Positions 7,452 to 16,041 of a DNA stretch of 64,000 bases are shown here, in pieces (the stretch's first letter is position 1; every line of letters begins with the position of its first letter). The position numbers were made by a program, and so were the translations under genes. The notes under the pieces were generated by a model that saw nothing but the letters and a program-made list of their open reading frames with translations, was not told the DNA's origin and did not search any database. This stretch comes from Paraburkholderia sabiae (GTDB lineage Bacteria; Pseudomonadota; Gammaproteobacteria; Burkholderiales; Burkholderiaceae). The stretch is from NCBI RefSeq assembly GCF_030412785.1, contig NZ_CP125296.1, positions 806,001-870,000 of the forward strand, given 5' to 3'.

Positions 7452-10400
7452 CTATGTTCGCAGTCGCGAGAACACATGCAACAGATCCTCGAGCATGACG
7501 GGCTTTTTCAGGTGCGCGTCGAAGCCCGCGTTTTCCGCCATCTTCACATCGGCTTCCTGGCCGAAGCCGCTGAGCGCGATGCAGAGCACGGATTTCAGAT
7601 TGGGCTCGCCGCGCAGCTTGCCGACGAACTCGAAGCCGTCCATGCCGTGCATGCCGATATCCGACAGCACGACATCGGGGACGTCGCCGTCGAGCATGGC
7701 CAGCGCCTCTTCGCCGCTCGTCGCGGTCTGCACGATCGCGCCTTCGCTTTCGAGTAACAGCCGGAAGGTTTCGACGGTTGCCGCGTCGTCGTCGACCATC
7801 AGCACGCGCACGCCCTGCAGCGAATCCGCCGCGTGGCCGTCGATGTTCGCATAGCCGAGCGGGCGATGCGTCGGCAGCGTGACCGTGAAGATCGAACCGC
7901 GGCCCACGCCTTCCGATTCGGCCCGCACCGCGCCGCCATGCAGATTGACGAGATCCCTGACCAGCGCGAGGCCGATGCCGAGGCCCGCGCGGCGCGCCAT
8001 GGGATCGCGGCTTTGCTGGAACATCTCGAAGATATGCGGCAGCAGCGACGGCTCGATGCCGTTACCCGTGTCCGTCACGCGCAGCACGGCTTCGGCGTAT
8101 TCGTTGACGTGCAGTGAGACGTCGATCGAACCGCGGGTCGTGAACTTCAGCGCGTTGCTGACCAGATTCCAGACGATCTGCTCGACCCGCGTGAGATCGG
8201 CGTGAACGATGACGGGCGATTCGGCCATCGTGACATTGAACGCGATGCCGCGTTGCCGCGCGTCGTCCTGAACCGCGTTGCAGACGCGCTGCACGACCTC
8301 GCGCATATCGACGATGGTGCGCACCACCGACAGCTTGCCCGTACGCACGCGCGAAATGTCGAGCAGATCGTCGATGATCTGCGCCTGGCCGATCACCGTG
8401 CGGCGGATCGTGTCGGCGGCACGCGAAATGTTCAGGCTCTGGCGCGTTTCCGGCGCGCGCGCGATCAGTTCCGCGCTGGCGGAAATGAGATTGAGCGGAT
8501 GCTTCAGTTCGTGCGACACGACAGCGAGGAATTCGTCGCGACGTCGTTGCGCGTCACGCTCGGTGGCGGCGCGCAGCAGTTCGCCCTGCGTGCCGCGCTC
8601 GGCCGTCGCGTGGGTGAATTCGCCGAGATCGCGCGCGATCTTCGCAAAGCCGCTGACGCCCGCTTCGTCCAGACGCGACAGCACGCCGCTCGCGAAGAAG
8701 CGCGTGCCGTCCTTGCGCACGTGCCAGCGCTCTTCTTCCGTGCGGCCGTTCAGGCGCGCTTCGGCGAATTCCTGCTGCGCGATGTTGCTGGAGCGGTCTT
8801 CTTCGGTGGACAGGATATCGGCGGACTGGCCGATCATTTCCGCTTCGGTGTAGCCGAAGATCCGCTCGGCGCCCGCGTTCCAGCTGGTCACGAGGCCTTC
8901 GTCGTCGAACGTGATGATCGCGTAGTCCTTGGTGCCTTCCGCGACGATGCGCATGCGCCGCTCGCCTTCGCGCAGACGGTCTTCCGCCTGGCGGCGGCCC
9001 GTGATGTCGATGAACGAGAGCACCGCGCCGTCGATCCGGTCTTCCGTCGTGCGATAAGGCACGAAGCGCGCGAGATACCAGCGGCCGTCGTTGCTCTTCA
9101 GTTCGCGCTCGATCAGGCGTAGCGAGTCGAACGCTTCCGCTGCGTCGTCGGCGAGCTTGTCGTATTCGAGCCGGTGCGTGATGTCGAGCAGCGAGCGGCC
9201 GATATCCGACGGAATGATGCTGAACACGTCCGTTGCGCGCGGCGTGTAACGCTTGATGCAGATATTGCGGTCGACGAAGATCGTGCCGATGTCGTTCGCG
9301 GCGATGAGGTTCTGCAAGTCGTCGTTGATCTTGCCCGTTTCCTCGACCTTCGACTTGAGTTCCGCGTTGACCGTGGTGAGTTCTTCGTTGATCGACTGAA
9401 GTTCTTCCTTGCTCGTTTCGAGTTCTTCCGTCGCCGAGCGCAGTTCTTCGTTGATTGCCTGCAGTTCTTCGTTGGATGCCTTCAGTTCTTCCGTCGACGT
9501 TTCCGATTGTTCGATGGTCGACTGCAGCTGTTCCTTCGTGCGCTGCAGCTCGCGTTCGAGCTGGCTGATGATCGGGTCTTTCTGCGCATCGGAGGCCGAC
9601 GTTTCCGAGCCGCCCATGCTGTCTTCGACTTCGTCGAACAGCACCAGCACGAAGTCCGCGTTCGCCTCGGGATCGTGCACCGGGCGCGCTGTCATATTGA
9701 CGAAATACGAGCGGCCTTCGCGCTCGATCCTTACGCGCCGCGCCTCGACGCTGCGATTCGTGTGCAGCGCCTGATAGATCGCCGTGCGCAATTCGAGCCG
9801 AAGTTCGGCGCGCACGACGGCCACGATGTTGTGCGACGGTTCGCCGCCCGAATACTGCAGGAAGCGGCCCGCGCGATCGGACAGATGAACGATTTCGGAG
9901 TCGCGGCTCACGAGCACGCTAGGCGGCGCGTATTGCTCGACAAGACGCTGATGCAGATCGCCGAACGAGAAGCGGCGCCGTCCCGGCGGCTGCACCGTCG
10001 CGACGATGGGCCGCGTGCTCGCCATGCCCGAAATGGCGACGGGCACGGGCGTATCGCCGCGCACGGCCATGTTCGCGCGATAGATGCGGTTGCGCTTGTC
10101 GATGACGCTGAACATCGAACTGACGCTGTCCGCCGATTCCGAGCTGCCGAGAAACAGCACACCGCCCGGACGCAGCGCGAAGTGGAACATCTTGAGAATT
10201 TCGATCTGCGCTTCGCGGTCGAGATAGATCAGCAGATTGCGGCAGCAGATCAGGTCGAGCCGCGAGAACGGCGGATCGCTCAGGACGTTGTGATGCGCGA
10301 ACAGCATGTGCTCGCGCAGTTCCTTCTTCACGCGGTAATGCGCGGCGTCCTTCGAGAAGAACTGGCGCACGCGCGACGTGGTGACGTCGGCGAGAATCGA

Positions 10401-11528
10401 GTCGGGAAAGAGGCCCGTGCGGGCGAACGAAATGGCGCGTTCGTCGATGTCGGTGGCGAACACCTGGAACGAAATGCCTTCCGCCGACTTGAGCGAACGC
10501 TCCTGCAGAAGCATGGCGAGCGAATAGGCTTCTTCGCCCGTCGCGCAGCCGACCGACCACGTGCGGATCCGGTCCTGCTCGCCGCGCCCTTCGAAGAGCT
10601 GCGGCAGCACTTCGCGTTCGAGCACGTCGAAGGCTTCCTTGTCGCGGAAGAAGTTGGTCACGCTGATCAGCATGTCCTGCAGCAGCGCCTGGGTTTCGTC
10701 CGGATGCAGATGCAGGTGGTCGCGATAGGCCTGCAGGTCGGTGATGCCGTTGACCTGCAGACGCCGCTCGATGCGGCGCAGGACGGTGGCCCGCTTGTAA
10801 TGCCGGAAGTCGTGACCCGTGCGCGTGCGCAGAATCACCATGATTTCGCGCAGCGCGCGTTCGGCGGACTCGTTGGTGAGTGCGGGTTCGCGCTCGTCGC
10901 TATCGGCGATGGGCAGATGGATTTCCTTCGCCGTCACCCACAGATCGAGCAGACGCTGCGGCATCTCGGCCGCCGTCAGCACGAAGTCGACCATGCCCGT
11001 CGCGATCGCGCTGCGCGGCATGCTGTCGTATTCGGCTTCGGCGGGATCCTGCGCGAGCGTGATCCCGCCCATCTCCTTGACGCGCGACAGCCCGACCGAG
11101 CCGTCCGAACCCGCGCCCGACAGCACGACGCCGATTGCGCGTTCGCGGTGAACCTCGGCGAGCGTGCGGAAGAACAGATCGATGGCCGCGCGGCGGCCGT
11201 CTTCCGGCTGCTTGGGCGCGACGCGCAGATAGTCGTCGACCATCGTCAGCTCGAGCGAAGGCGCGATCAGATAGACGTGGTCGGGTTCGATGGGGGTGGC
11301 GCTGGTGACTTCCAGCACAGGCATGTCGGTGGCCTTCTGGAGCAGCGAGGCCAGATTGCTTTCGTGATCGGGCGCCAGATGGACGATCACCACGAAGGCC
11401 ATCGACGTGTGGGCGGGCAACGCTTCGAAGAACTCCCGGAGTGCGCTCAGTCCACCCGCAGAGGCTCCAATACCGACGATCGGGAAATTGGCCTGGCTGG
11501 GCAGTGTCTGTGCACGTTTTTTCGGCAT
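7452..11528 (-). CDS. CheB-CheR-PAS-histidine kinase-receiver hybrid protein
   Basis: 1358-residue cytoplasmic signalling hybrid. In order: CheB methylesterase (1-195; Ser23 in GIGASAGG, His50, Asp142 all present); CheR methyltransferase (215-490; SAM motif VGCATGEEAYSLA near 326); a PAS-like segment (525-635); a coiled coil rich in EEL repeats (650-745); two PAS domains (745-970); HisKA with H1006 in VVSHELKHPLN; an HATPase with WNLVSNALKF, DTGNGI and GLGIGLALV; and a C-terminal receiver (LMVDDD, SDIGMHGMDG, LKKP). All key residues look intact. Start ATG 11528 is placed directly before the CheB domain. It lies 87 bp downstream of the stand-alone cheB and upstream of the pseudo-receiver and recombinase-like genes. 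The signal sensed is unknown. Confidence 0.92.
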   Translation of the reverse strand: MPKKRAQTLPSQANFPIVGIGASAGGLSALREFFEALPAHTSMAFVVIVHLAPDHESNLASLLQKATDMPVLEVTSATPIEPDHVYLIAPSLELTMVDDYLRVAPKQPEDGRRAAIDLFFRTLAEVHRERAIGVVLSGAGSDGSVGLSRVKEMGGITLAQDPAEAEYDSMPRSAIATGMVDFVLTAAEMPQRLLDLWVTAKEIHLPIADSDEREPALTNESAERALREIMVILRTRTGHDFRHYKRATVLRRIERRLQVNGITDLQAYRDHLHLHPDETQALLQDMLISVTNFFRDKEAFDVLEREVLPQLFEGRGEQDRIRTWSVGCATGEEAYSLAMLLQERSLKSAEGISFQVFATDIDERAISFARTGLFPDSILADVTTSRVRQFFSKDAAHYRVKKELREHMLFAHHNVLSDPPFSRLDLICCRNLLIYLDREAQIEILKMFHFALRPGGVLFLGSSESADSVSSMFSVIDKRNRIYRANMAVRGDTPVPVAISGMASTRPIVATVQPPGRRRFSFGDLHQRLVEQYAPPSVLVSRDSEIVHLSDRAGRFLQYSGGEPSHNIVAVVRAELRLELRTAIYQALHTNRSVEARRVRIEREGRSYFVNMTARPVHDPEANADFVLVLFDEVEDSMGGSETSASDAQKDPIISQLERELQRTKEQLQSTIEQSETSTEELKASNEELQAINEELRSATEELETSKEELQSINEELTTVNAELKSKVEETGKINDDLQNLIAANDIGTIFVDRNICIKRYTPRATDVFSIIPSDIGRSLLDITHRLEYDKLADDAAEAFDSLRLIERELKSNDGRWYLARFVPYRTTEDRIDGAVLSFIDITGRRQAEDRLREGERRMRIVAEGTKDYAIITFDDEGLVTSWNAGAERIFGYTEAEMIGQSADILSTEEDRSSNIAQQEFAEARLNGRTEEERWHVRKDGTRFFASGVLSRLDEAGVSGFAKIARDLGEFTHATAERGTQGELLRAATERDAQRRRDEFLAVVSHELKHPLNLISASAELIARAPETRQSLNISRAADTIRRTVIGQAQIIDDLLDISRVRTGKLSVVRTIVDMREVVQRVCNAVQDDARQRGIAFNVTMAESPVIVHADLTRVEQIVWNLVSNALKFTTRGSIDVSLHVNEYAEAVLRVTDTGNGIEPSLLPHIFEMFQQSRDPMARRAGLGIGLALVRDLVNLHGGAVRAESEGVGRGSIFTVTLPTHRPLGYANIDGHAADSLQGVRVLMVDDDAATVETFRLLLESEGAIVQTATSGEEALAMLDGDVPDVVLSDIGMHGMDGFEFVGKLRGEPNLKSVLCIALSGFGQEADVKMAENAGFDAHLKKPVMLEDLLHVFSRLRT

Positions 11529-11615
11529 GGCCGCATGTCCATTAGAGAATAGGGATCGCCGCCGGTGGCGGGCCGCCACGTGGGGGCTGGCCATGCAACC
11601 AGGCGTAGACCGCTA

Positions 11616-12608
11616 TTATCGCTCTAGCAGAAGTGACTGCAAGAGTCCTGCCGCTTCGTTTGCACGGCGGGCAATGTCCTCCTCGTAGGTTTGCGCGGCG
11701 GTGTCTCCCTGCCGGCCGAAATGCTCGCCCAGCGCACGGCTCGCCATCTCCCGTTCGCGCAGTGCGCGCATGGCGTCGAGCAGCGAGCGTTCCACGTCGT
11801 CGCGGCGGCCGGAGGTCAGCGAAGCAGGCGAGAAGGCATGCCCTGTGTGACAGCGAAAGCGCAAGAGCCGCGAGTCCTTCACCTGCCACAGCGAACCGTT
11901 GCAGTCCGGACAGGTGAACGTCGACGGCACGGCAATCTGGCTCAGCGCGTTGGGCGGCGAACGGTCACCCGTCCATGCGTGCTGTTCGATGGCGATCCGC
12001 TGGCGGGCGGCGGTCTGCCGCCCGCCGACGTCTTTTCCCTGCGCATGGACCACGCCGCCTGCCAGTTGCACGAGGCGCGCAGCGAGACCGGCGAGCGGCA
12101 GGATGTAGTCGGCAAAGGGCGAAGCGTTGAGCGGCATGTCTTGAGCGAAGGCGTCGGCGGGATCCTGTACGAGCGTCGCGCCGCCGCAGGCCTGGATGGC
12201 TTCGAGGCCCGCCGCGCCGTCGTCGAGCAGGCCCGTGAGTACCACGCCGATTGCGCCCGAGCCGATCTCGGCGGCGGCGCTGCGAAAGAGCGGATCGATG
12301 GCGGGGCGTGCGAAGTTTTCCTTGGCGCCGTGCACGAGACGCAAACGTGTGCCTTCGACGACCAGATGCCGGTCAGGCGGCGCGACGTAAATCTTGCCGC
12401 GCTTGTAGACCTGGCCATCCTCGGCGTGACTGGCTTCGAGCGGGCCGGCGCCATTGAGCAGCGAGGGCAACAGGCTCTCGTGCGATCCCACGTGCAGCAC
12501 GATGGCCACGGTCGCGGGCAGGTCGGGCGGGAACTGGGACGCGAGATCGCGCAGCGCGTCGACACCGCCCGCCGACGCGCCAACTGCAATAAAGTCTCGG
12601 TGGGTCAA
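11616..12608 (-). CDS. Stand-alone CheB-type methylesterase with C-terminal zinc-ribbon-like region
   Basis: 330 residues with no receiver domain. The CheB catalytic triad is visible: Ser12 (VGASAGG), His39 (IVLHVG) and Asp130 (TGLLDDGAAG). The C-terminal third has CPDC...CHTGH, a likely zinc-binding knuckle, followed by a helical tail. TTG at 12608 is the likely start, with GGAGG 4 nt upstream. Proteins of this form usually accompany CheB-CheR hybrid kinases and not flagellar che operons. It is first in the minus-strand cluster leading to the hybrid kinase, and probably demethylates or deamidates glutamyl residues on a partner not encoded here. Confidence 0.88.
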   Translation of the reverse strand: MTHRDFIAVGASAGGVDALRDLASQFPPDLPATVAIVLHVGSHESLLPSLLNGAGPLEASHAEDGQVYKRGKIYVAPPDRHLVVEGTRLRLVHGAKENFARPAIDPLFRSAAAEIGSGAIGVVLTGLLDDGAAGLEAIQACGGATLVQDPADAFAQDMPLNASPFADYILPLAGLAARLVQLAGGVVHAQGKDVGGRQTAARQRIAIEQHAWTGDRSPPNALSQIAVPSTFTCPDCNGSLWQVKDSRLLRFRCHTGHAFSPASLTSGRRDDVERSLLDAMRALREREMASRALGEHFGRQGDTAAQTYEEDIARRANEAAGLLQSLLLER

Positions 12609-12704
12609 AATGCCTCCGCTTCGCCATAACTCTACTGTGTAGCAATCCGCATGCCGCGAACTTGCAGTGCGAGCAGGCCAAGGCGAAGCGAACGGATCGA
12701 GGTG

Positions 12705-13490
12705 CTAGCCCACCAGCAGCGACTGGCCGCCGTCGATCCAGACAGGCGTTCCTGTGATGTAGCGGGCACGCTCCGAGACGAGAAACGTCACCATTTCGGC
12801 GATGTCGTTGCCCGTGCCTGCCGCGCCGTCGGTCAGCGGAATCTTGCCGTCCGGATATTGCGCGGGTTCGGATGCCTCGCCGCTCGAACGGGCGCGGGTG
12901 TTTTCGTCGATCTTCGTTTCGATCTTGCCCGGACAGACCACGTTGACGCGGATCCGATGCTTGGCGAGTTCCAGCGCCACCATCTGGCCGAGTGCAAGAA
13001 GGCCGCCCTTGGTGGTCGAATACGCGGATGCGCCGCCGTGACTGAACACGCGCGTGCCGTTGATCGACGAAATGATGATGATCGAGCCTTGTCCCGCGCG
13101 TTTGAGGTGCGGCACGGTGTAGTGCAGCGTCAGATAGGTGCCGCGCAGATTGGTGTTGAGCGTGTTGTCCCATTCGTCGGGCTGCAGTTCGTCGATGGGC
13201 GCCCAGATACCGTTGATGCCCGCGTTCGCCACGACGATGTCGAGCGCGCCGAAGTTCGTGATGCCGCGCTCGATGGCGGCCTTGAAGCCCGCATCGTCGC
13301 GCAGGTCGGCCGTCACGCCGAACGCGGTGCCGCGCGCCTGCGTGATGGCGTCGACGGTCGCGCGTGTTTCTTCGTCCTTGTGCGCATGGACGATCACCCG
13401 CGCACCTTCCGCCGCCATCTTGAGCGCGCATGCCTTGCCGATGCCCGACCCGGCACCCGTCACGAGCGCTACCTTGTCTGTCAGATCCAT
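12705..13490 (-). CDS. SDR-family oxidoreductase
   Basis: 261-residue classical short-chain dehydrogenase: TGAGSGIG cofactor loop (about 11-18), NAG motif (VANAGING), catalytic Ser (IIIISSINGT), Tyr/Lys in YSTTKGG, and a C-terminal WIDGGQSLLVG. ATG 13490 has GGAG 7 nt upstream; the frame extends to 13628 without support. It resembles glucose- or 3-oxoacyl-type SDRs, but the substrate is unknown. It lies between the CheB cluster and small stress-type genes, all on the minus strand. Confidence 0.87.
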   Translation of the reverse strand: MDLTDKVALVTGAGSGIGKACALKMAAEGARVIVHAHKDEETRATVDAITQARGTAFGVTADLRDDAGFKAAIERGITNFGALDIVVANAGINGIWAPIDELQPDEWDNTLNTNLRGTYLTLHYTVPHLKRAGQGSIIIISSINGTRVFSHGGASAYSTTKGGLLALGQMVALELAKHRIRVNVVCPGKIETKIDENTRARSSGEASEPAQYPDGKIPLTDGAAGTGNDIAEMVTFLVSERARYITGTPVWIDGGQSLLVG

Positions 13491-13531
13491 TCGTGTCTCC
13501 ATCTCCTTGAGCCTGTTGTGTGGCGTGTCAG

Positions 13532-13702
13532 TCAGCCGCCGCCGATGCCTTGCAGCACCTTGCCGGTCCCGTTGCACACGCTGCAGCGCTGTCCTTCGAC
13601 GCTGCCCGTGCCGTGGCATGCGCGGCATACGTCCTCGCCGACGCCAGGCGCGTCGGGCGGCCCGTCGTCGCCGGGGCTAAGGGGTGGTTCGTCGGGTTGC
13701 AT
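13532..13702 (-). CDS. Zinc-knuckle miniprotein with DnaJ-type CxxCxGxG repeats, 56 aa
   Basis: Tiny protein starting at ATG 13702 with GGAGG 5 nt upstream; the longer frame to 13780 is less likely. After an acidic, Pro-rich N-terminus it carries CRACHGTG and CSVCNGTG, two halves of a DnaJ-type zinc-binding module, which together could bind one Zn ion. No J-domain is present. Such miniproteins are often annotated as molecular chaperone DnaJ-like, but a chaperone or disulfide role is only an inference. Confidence 0.7.
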   Translation of the reverse strand: MQPDEPPLSPGDDGPPDAPGVGEDVCRACHGTGSVEGQRCSVCNGTGKVLQGIGGG

Positions 13703-13789
13703 GTGAGCCTCCATGTGTCCATTCGGTTTGAGATCGCAATCGACGCGGTTGCAAACGTTATTCCCGTTTAAATACGTCACATCGGCTCG

Positions 13790-14032
13790 TCACATCGCGG
13801 TGTCGCCGCCCAGCGAAGGCGAGATGGTGCTGTCGCGATTGGGATCGTCGGCGCGTTCGTCGGGGCGCGCGGGCCTCATCGACACAGGCGGATGATCGCG
13901 ATAACAGCTTTCGACGCTGCCATTGACGAGACATTGCTGGAATGCGTCGGCGTCTTCCTTGTTTGCAAACGTGCAGGAGGTCTGCTCGACCTGGAGCTCG
14001 GTGTCCGATGTACGAATCGTAGTGATGCTCAT
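13790..14032 (-). CDS. Hypothetical protein, 80 aa
   Basis: Not recognised. ATG 14032 has AGGAG 7 nt upstream, which supports translation. The N-terminal half looks folded (TSCTFANKEDADAFQQCL) with three Cys (about residues 20, 34 and 43); the C-terminal half is polar, Asp/Arg/Pro-rich and probably disordered. No signal peptide. It sits in a run of small minus-strand genes. Confidence 0.55.
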   Translation of the reverse strand: MSITTIRTSDTELQVEQTSCTFANKEDADAFQQCLVNGSVESCYRDHPPVSMRPARPDERADDPNRDSTISPSLGGDTAM

Positions 14033-14332
14033 GATTTGCTCCTAATGGTTTTGCCTGCGGGGTTAGTGTCTGCGCCGATGCCTGTCCGGATTGCTATTGA
14101 TCGAGCGGCAAGCCGCGTTCCCGCACTGGTAAGGGAGCAGCGGGTGTTGTCCGAAAAGGTCGCTGTACGATATCCAGCACTTACGGACATGTCGCAGCGC
14201 TTAACAAGCGTGCTGGCAACCGCTAGTCTTTCAGCAGGTGTGAGTGGAAAGCTGCCGGAAGAGCGGCGGCAACCGCTCACGAAAAGGCGCTCACTCGACG
14301 CCTTCATCGCGATACCGTTCCGGATGACAGAC
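14033..14332. other. 300-bp intergenic stretch
   Basis: Lies between the starts of divergent small genes (minus at 14032, plus at 14333). Open frames here show no recognisable protein features. It probably holds both promoters; I could not assign clear -35/-10 pairs. Confidence 0.4.
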
Positions 14333-14635
14333 ATGACGCGCAATCGGCAGTTGACTGGGCGTGTGGGCGGTATCACGGTTCAGGCGGCGTGCGGCGACCT
14401 GCATGTCATTGCGCTCTGGCGTTTGCTCACGGATGCGGGCGCATGCATGCGGGGCACGTCGACGACCTGCGTGAGGCGCGAAGAATTCGAGCGCATCACG
14501 ATCAGTTTCGAACCGCTGGGCAGGGCGCAAGCCGACAAGATTCTGTCGAGTCTCAAGGAGCAGAAGTGGATCACGCACGCGTTGCTCCACGTTCTTGCAC
14601 CCGAAAGCGAGCCTGCGCCAGGCCTCGAAGAGTAA
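14333..14635 (+). CDS. Hypothetical protein, about 100 aa
   Basis: Not recognised. ATG 14333 is one choice (weak GGA about 8 nt upstream); 14324 is also possible, and the frame is open much further upstream without support. The product reads as alternating strands and helices (VQAACGDLHVIALWRLL, then FERITISFEPLGRAQADKIL), somewhat like a small ligand-binding fold, but no family can be named. It is followed 87 bp later by a strong intrinsic terminator on the same strand, which supports real transcription. Confidence 0.5.
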   Translation: MTRNRQLTGRVGGITVQAACGDLHVIALWRLLTDAGACMRGTSTTCVRREEFERITISFEPLGRAQADKILSSLKEQKWITHALLHVLAPESEPAPGLEE

Positions 14636-14721
14636 CGGCAGCGACGCGTTGATACGCGTTGCTGCCAGTCATTCCGTTGCTGCGGGCAACGGATAGCCGG
14701 AGGGCCATCTCTGGCGCCCGT

Positions 14722-14758
14722 GCGACCGGCATTGTTCCCTGTGCCGGTCGCTTTTTTT
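14722..14758 (+). terminator. Intrinsic terminator
   Basis: Perfect 10-bp stem GCGACCGGCA (14722-14731) / TGCCGGTCGC (14742-14751) with a 10-nt loop, followed by seven T (14752-14758). It is correctly oriented to end transcription of the plus-strand gene at 14333. Confidence 0.85.
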
Positions 14759-14766
14759 CCTGCGTT

Positions 14767-15063
14767 CTACGAAAGACGGTGGTCCTGCGTTTGCTCGCGT
14801 GGTACGATGTACCCGCTATCGACGCACGCCACCGCGCGATTGCGGCCCGCTGCGCCCAGATTGCTGCCGCATTGAACGATGCGCACGTCGGGGAACGCGA
14901 CGTCGGCCATCCATACCGTTTCGTCCGTCGATGCGTTATCGGCGACGATGATCTGCGGATACTCCGGCAACGCACGCAAACAATGCAGCGTCTCCATGAG
15001 ACGCTCTGCGCGGTTATGCGTCAGCACGACGATCGTGATGCGCGACCCTGCGTGCCTCGGCAT
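14767..15063 (-). pseudogene. Truncated family-2 glycosyltransferase
   Basis: About 98 codons. The first 75 residues match the start of a GT-A family-2 glycosyltransferase: ITIVVLTHNRAERL (nucleotide-binding strand), IIVADNASTDETVW, and SNLGAAGRNRAVACV. The frame then drifts into unrelated residues and stops at 14767, before the DXD metal motif and the acceptor region. Functional GT2 enzymes are 220 residues or longer, so this is a remnant. It begins 17 nt after the DUF2795 gene and its lost 3' part is replaced by the terminator region of the convergent gene. Confidence 0.7.
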
Positions 15064-15080
15064 CGAAGCGTCGGTCGTGC

Positions 15081-15314
15081 TCACTGGATACGCGAAATCT
15101 GCTTCGACACCGAGGCCGGGCTGTCGTAATTGTGATCGGGCAGCTTGTCGATCAGATCGACGATATCCGTATTGGCGTGATTCTGGCGCGCGCGTTCGAC
15201 GAGTTTCTCGCGCGTCGTCGGATAGGCGATGCCGGCCAGCGCCTTCTGGATATCGATAGGATTGGGTTGTCCGGGATGACGTTGATCCTGCGAATGTGCC
15301 GGATGTTGTGACAT
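15081..15314 (-). CDS. DUF2795 domain protein
   Basis: 77 residues with one DUF2795 domain (about 18-75): IQKALAGIAYPTTREKLVE, then LIDKLPDHNYDSPASVSKQI. Start ATG 15314 has GGAGAA 8 nt upstream. The role of DUF2795 is not established; members are small, soluble, helical and often sit near stress genes. Here it precedes a truncated glycosyltransferase. Confidence 0.8.
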   Translation of the reverse strand: MSQHPAHSQDQRHPGQPNPIDIQKALAGIAYPTTREKLVERARQNHANTDIVDLIDKLPDHNYDSPASVSKQISRIQ

Positions 15315-15424
15315 GAAATGTTCTCCGTTGATGAAAGCCGCGCGGACTGCATCGCCGCGATTCAGGCGAGCCGCAAACGCGGTGCCTGTCCGCGCAGCTT
15401 ATGAATGACGTCAAAGCGGCAGCG

Positions 15425-15970
15425 CTATTGTGAAAGGCCCTTCTTCGCGGCGAGGTCTTGAGCCATCTGATAGTGCTTCTGAATGGTCGGCAATGCGTCC
15501 TGCGCCGCCTTCTTGAGCTTCGCGTTCTGGCCTTCGGCGATTTCCTTTTCGAACGCTGCGACGGCTTCCTTGTGGCCTTCCACGCCGACCTTCGAGATAT
15601 ACGCCTGATCGAAGGCCTTGCCCTTCAATCCCTTCAACGGGCCGAGCACGGTCGTATCCGAGTTGTCCTTCGGAACCGTCACGCCGTGCGGCGCGGCCAT
15701 TTTCAGCTGGATCGTGAGCTTGGTGTGATCGAGCATCATGTGATGCGCGAACGATTTCACGTCCTTGTCTTCCGAGTTCGACGTCGCGAGCTTGGCCGCG
15801 TCAATCTCCGTCGATGACGACATCGATGCCGCTTGCACGAAGTCCTTGTCGGCTTGCGCCAGCGGATTGGCGGCGGTGGTCGAGGCCGCTTCCGTTTGCG
15901 CCGCGAGCGGGGCGATGGCGAGGGCACTCGTTACGACGATCGTACCGATGATCACGTGTTTGAGTTTCAT
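15425..15970 (-). CDS. DUF4142 periplasmic protein
   Basis: 181 residues with a cleavable signal peptide (MKLKHVIIGTIVVTSALAIA...AAQ). The mature part is an all-helical DUF4142 domain (about 40-178) with the family's HHMMLDH sequence and GQNAKLKKAAQDALPTIQKH. DUF4142 proteins are ferritin-like-fold periplasmic proteins of unclear function. Start ATG 15970 is backed by GGGAG upstream. Minus-strand neighbour of an SDR and the DUF2795 gene. Confidence 0.85.
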   Translation of the reverse strand: MKLKHVIIGTIVVTSALAIAPLAAQTEAASTTAANPLAQADKDFVQAASMSSSTEIDAAKLATSNSEDKDVKSFAHHMMLDHTKLTIQLKMAAPHGVTVPKDNSDTTVLGPLKGLKGKAFDQAYISKVGVEGHKEAVAAFEKEIAEGQNAKLKKAAQDALPTIQKHYQMAQDLAAKKGLSQ

Positions 15971-16041
15971 TGATGTTCTCCCTGAGTCGGTGTGGACCTG
16001 ATGAACAGCAAGCGGCGAACCGCGCGCTGTGCGCTGCGCGT

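Noticed and set aside
9174..11552. 792-residue plus-strand open frame
   Set aside because: It lies entirely antisense to the CheB-CheR hybrid kinase. Its Arg/Ala/Val-rich sequence is typical of a mirror frame in GC-rich coding DNA and shows no protein family.
14029..14376. 115-residue minus-strand open frame
   Set aside because: No ribosome-binding site or recognisable fold. It overlaps the start of the plus-strand gene at 14333, which has a matching terminator.
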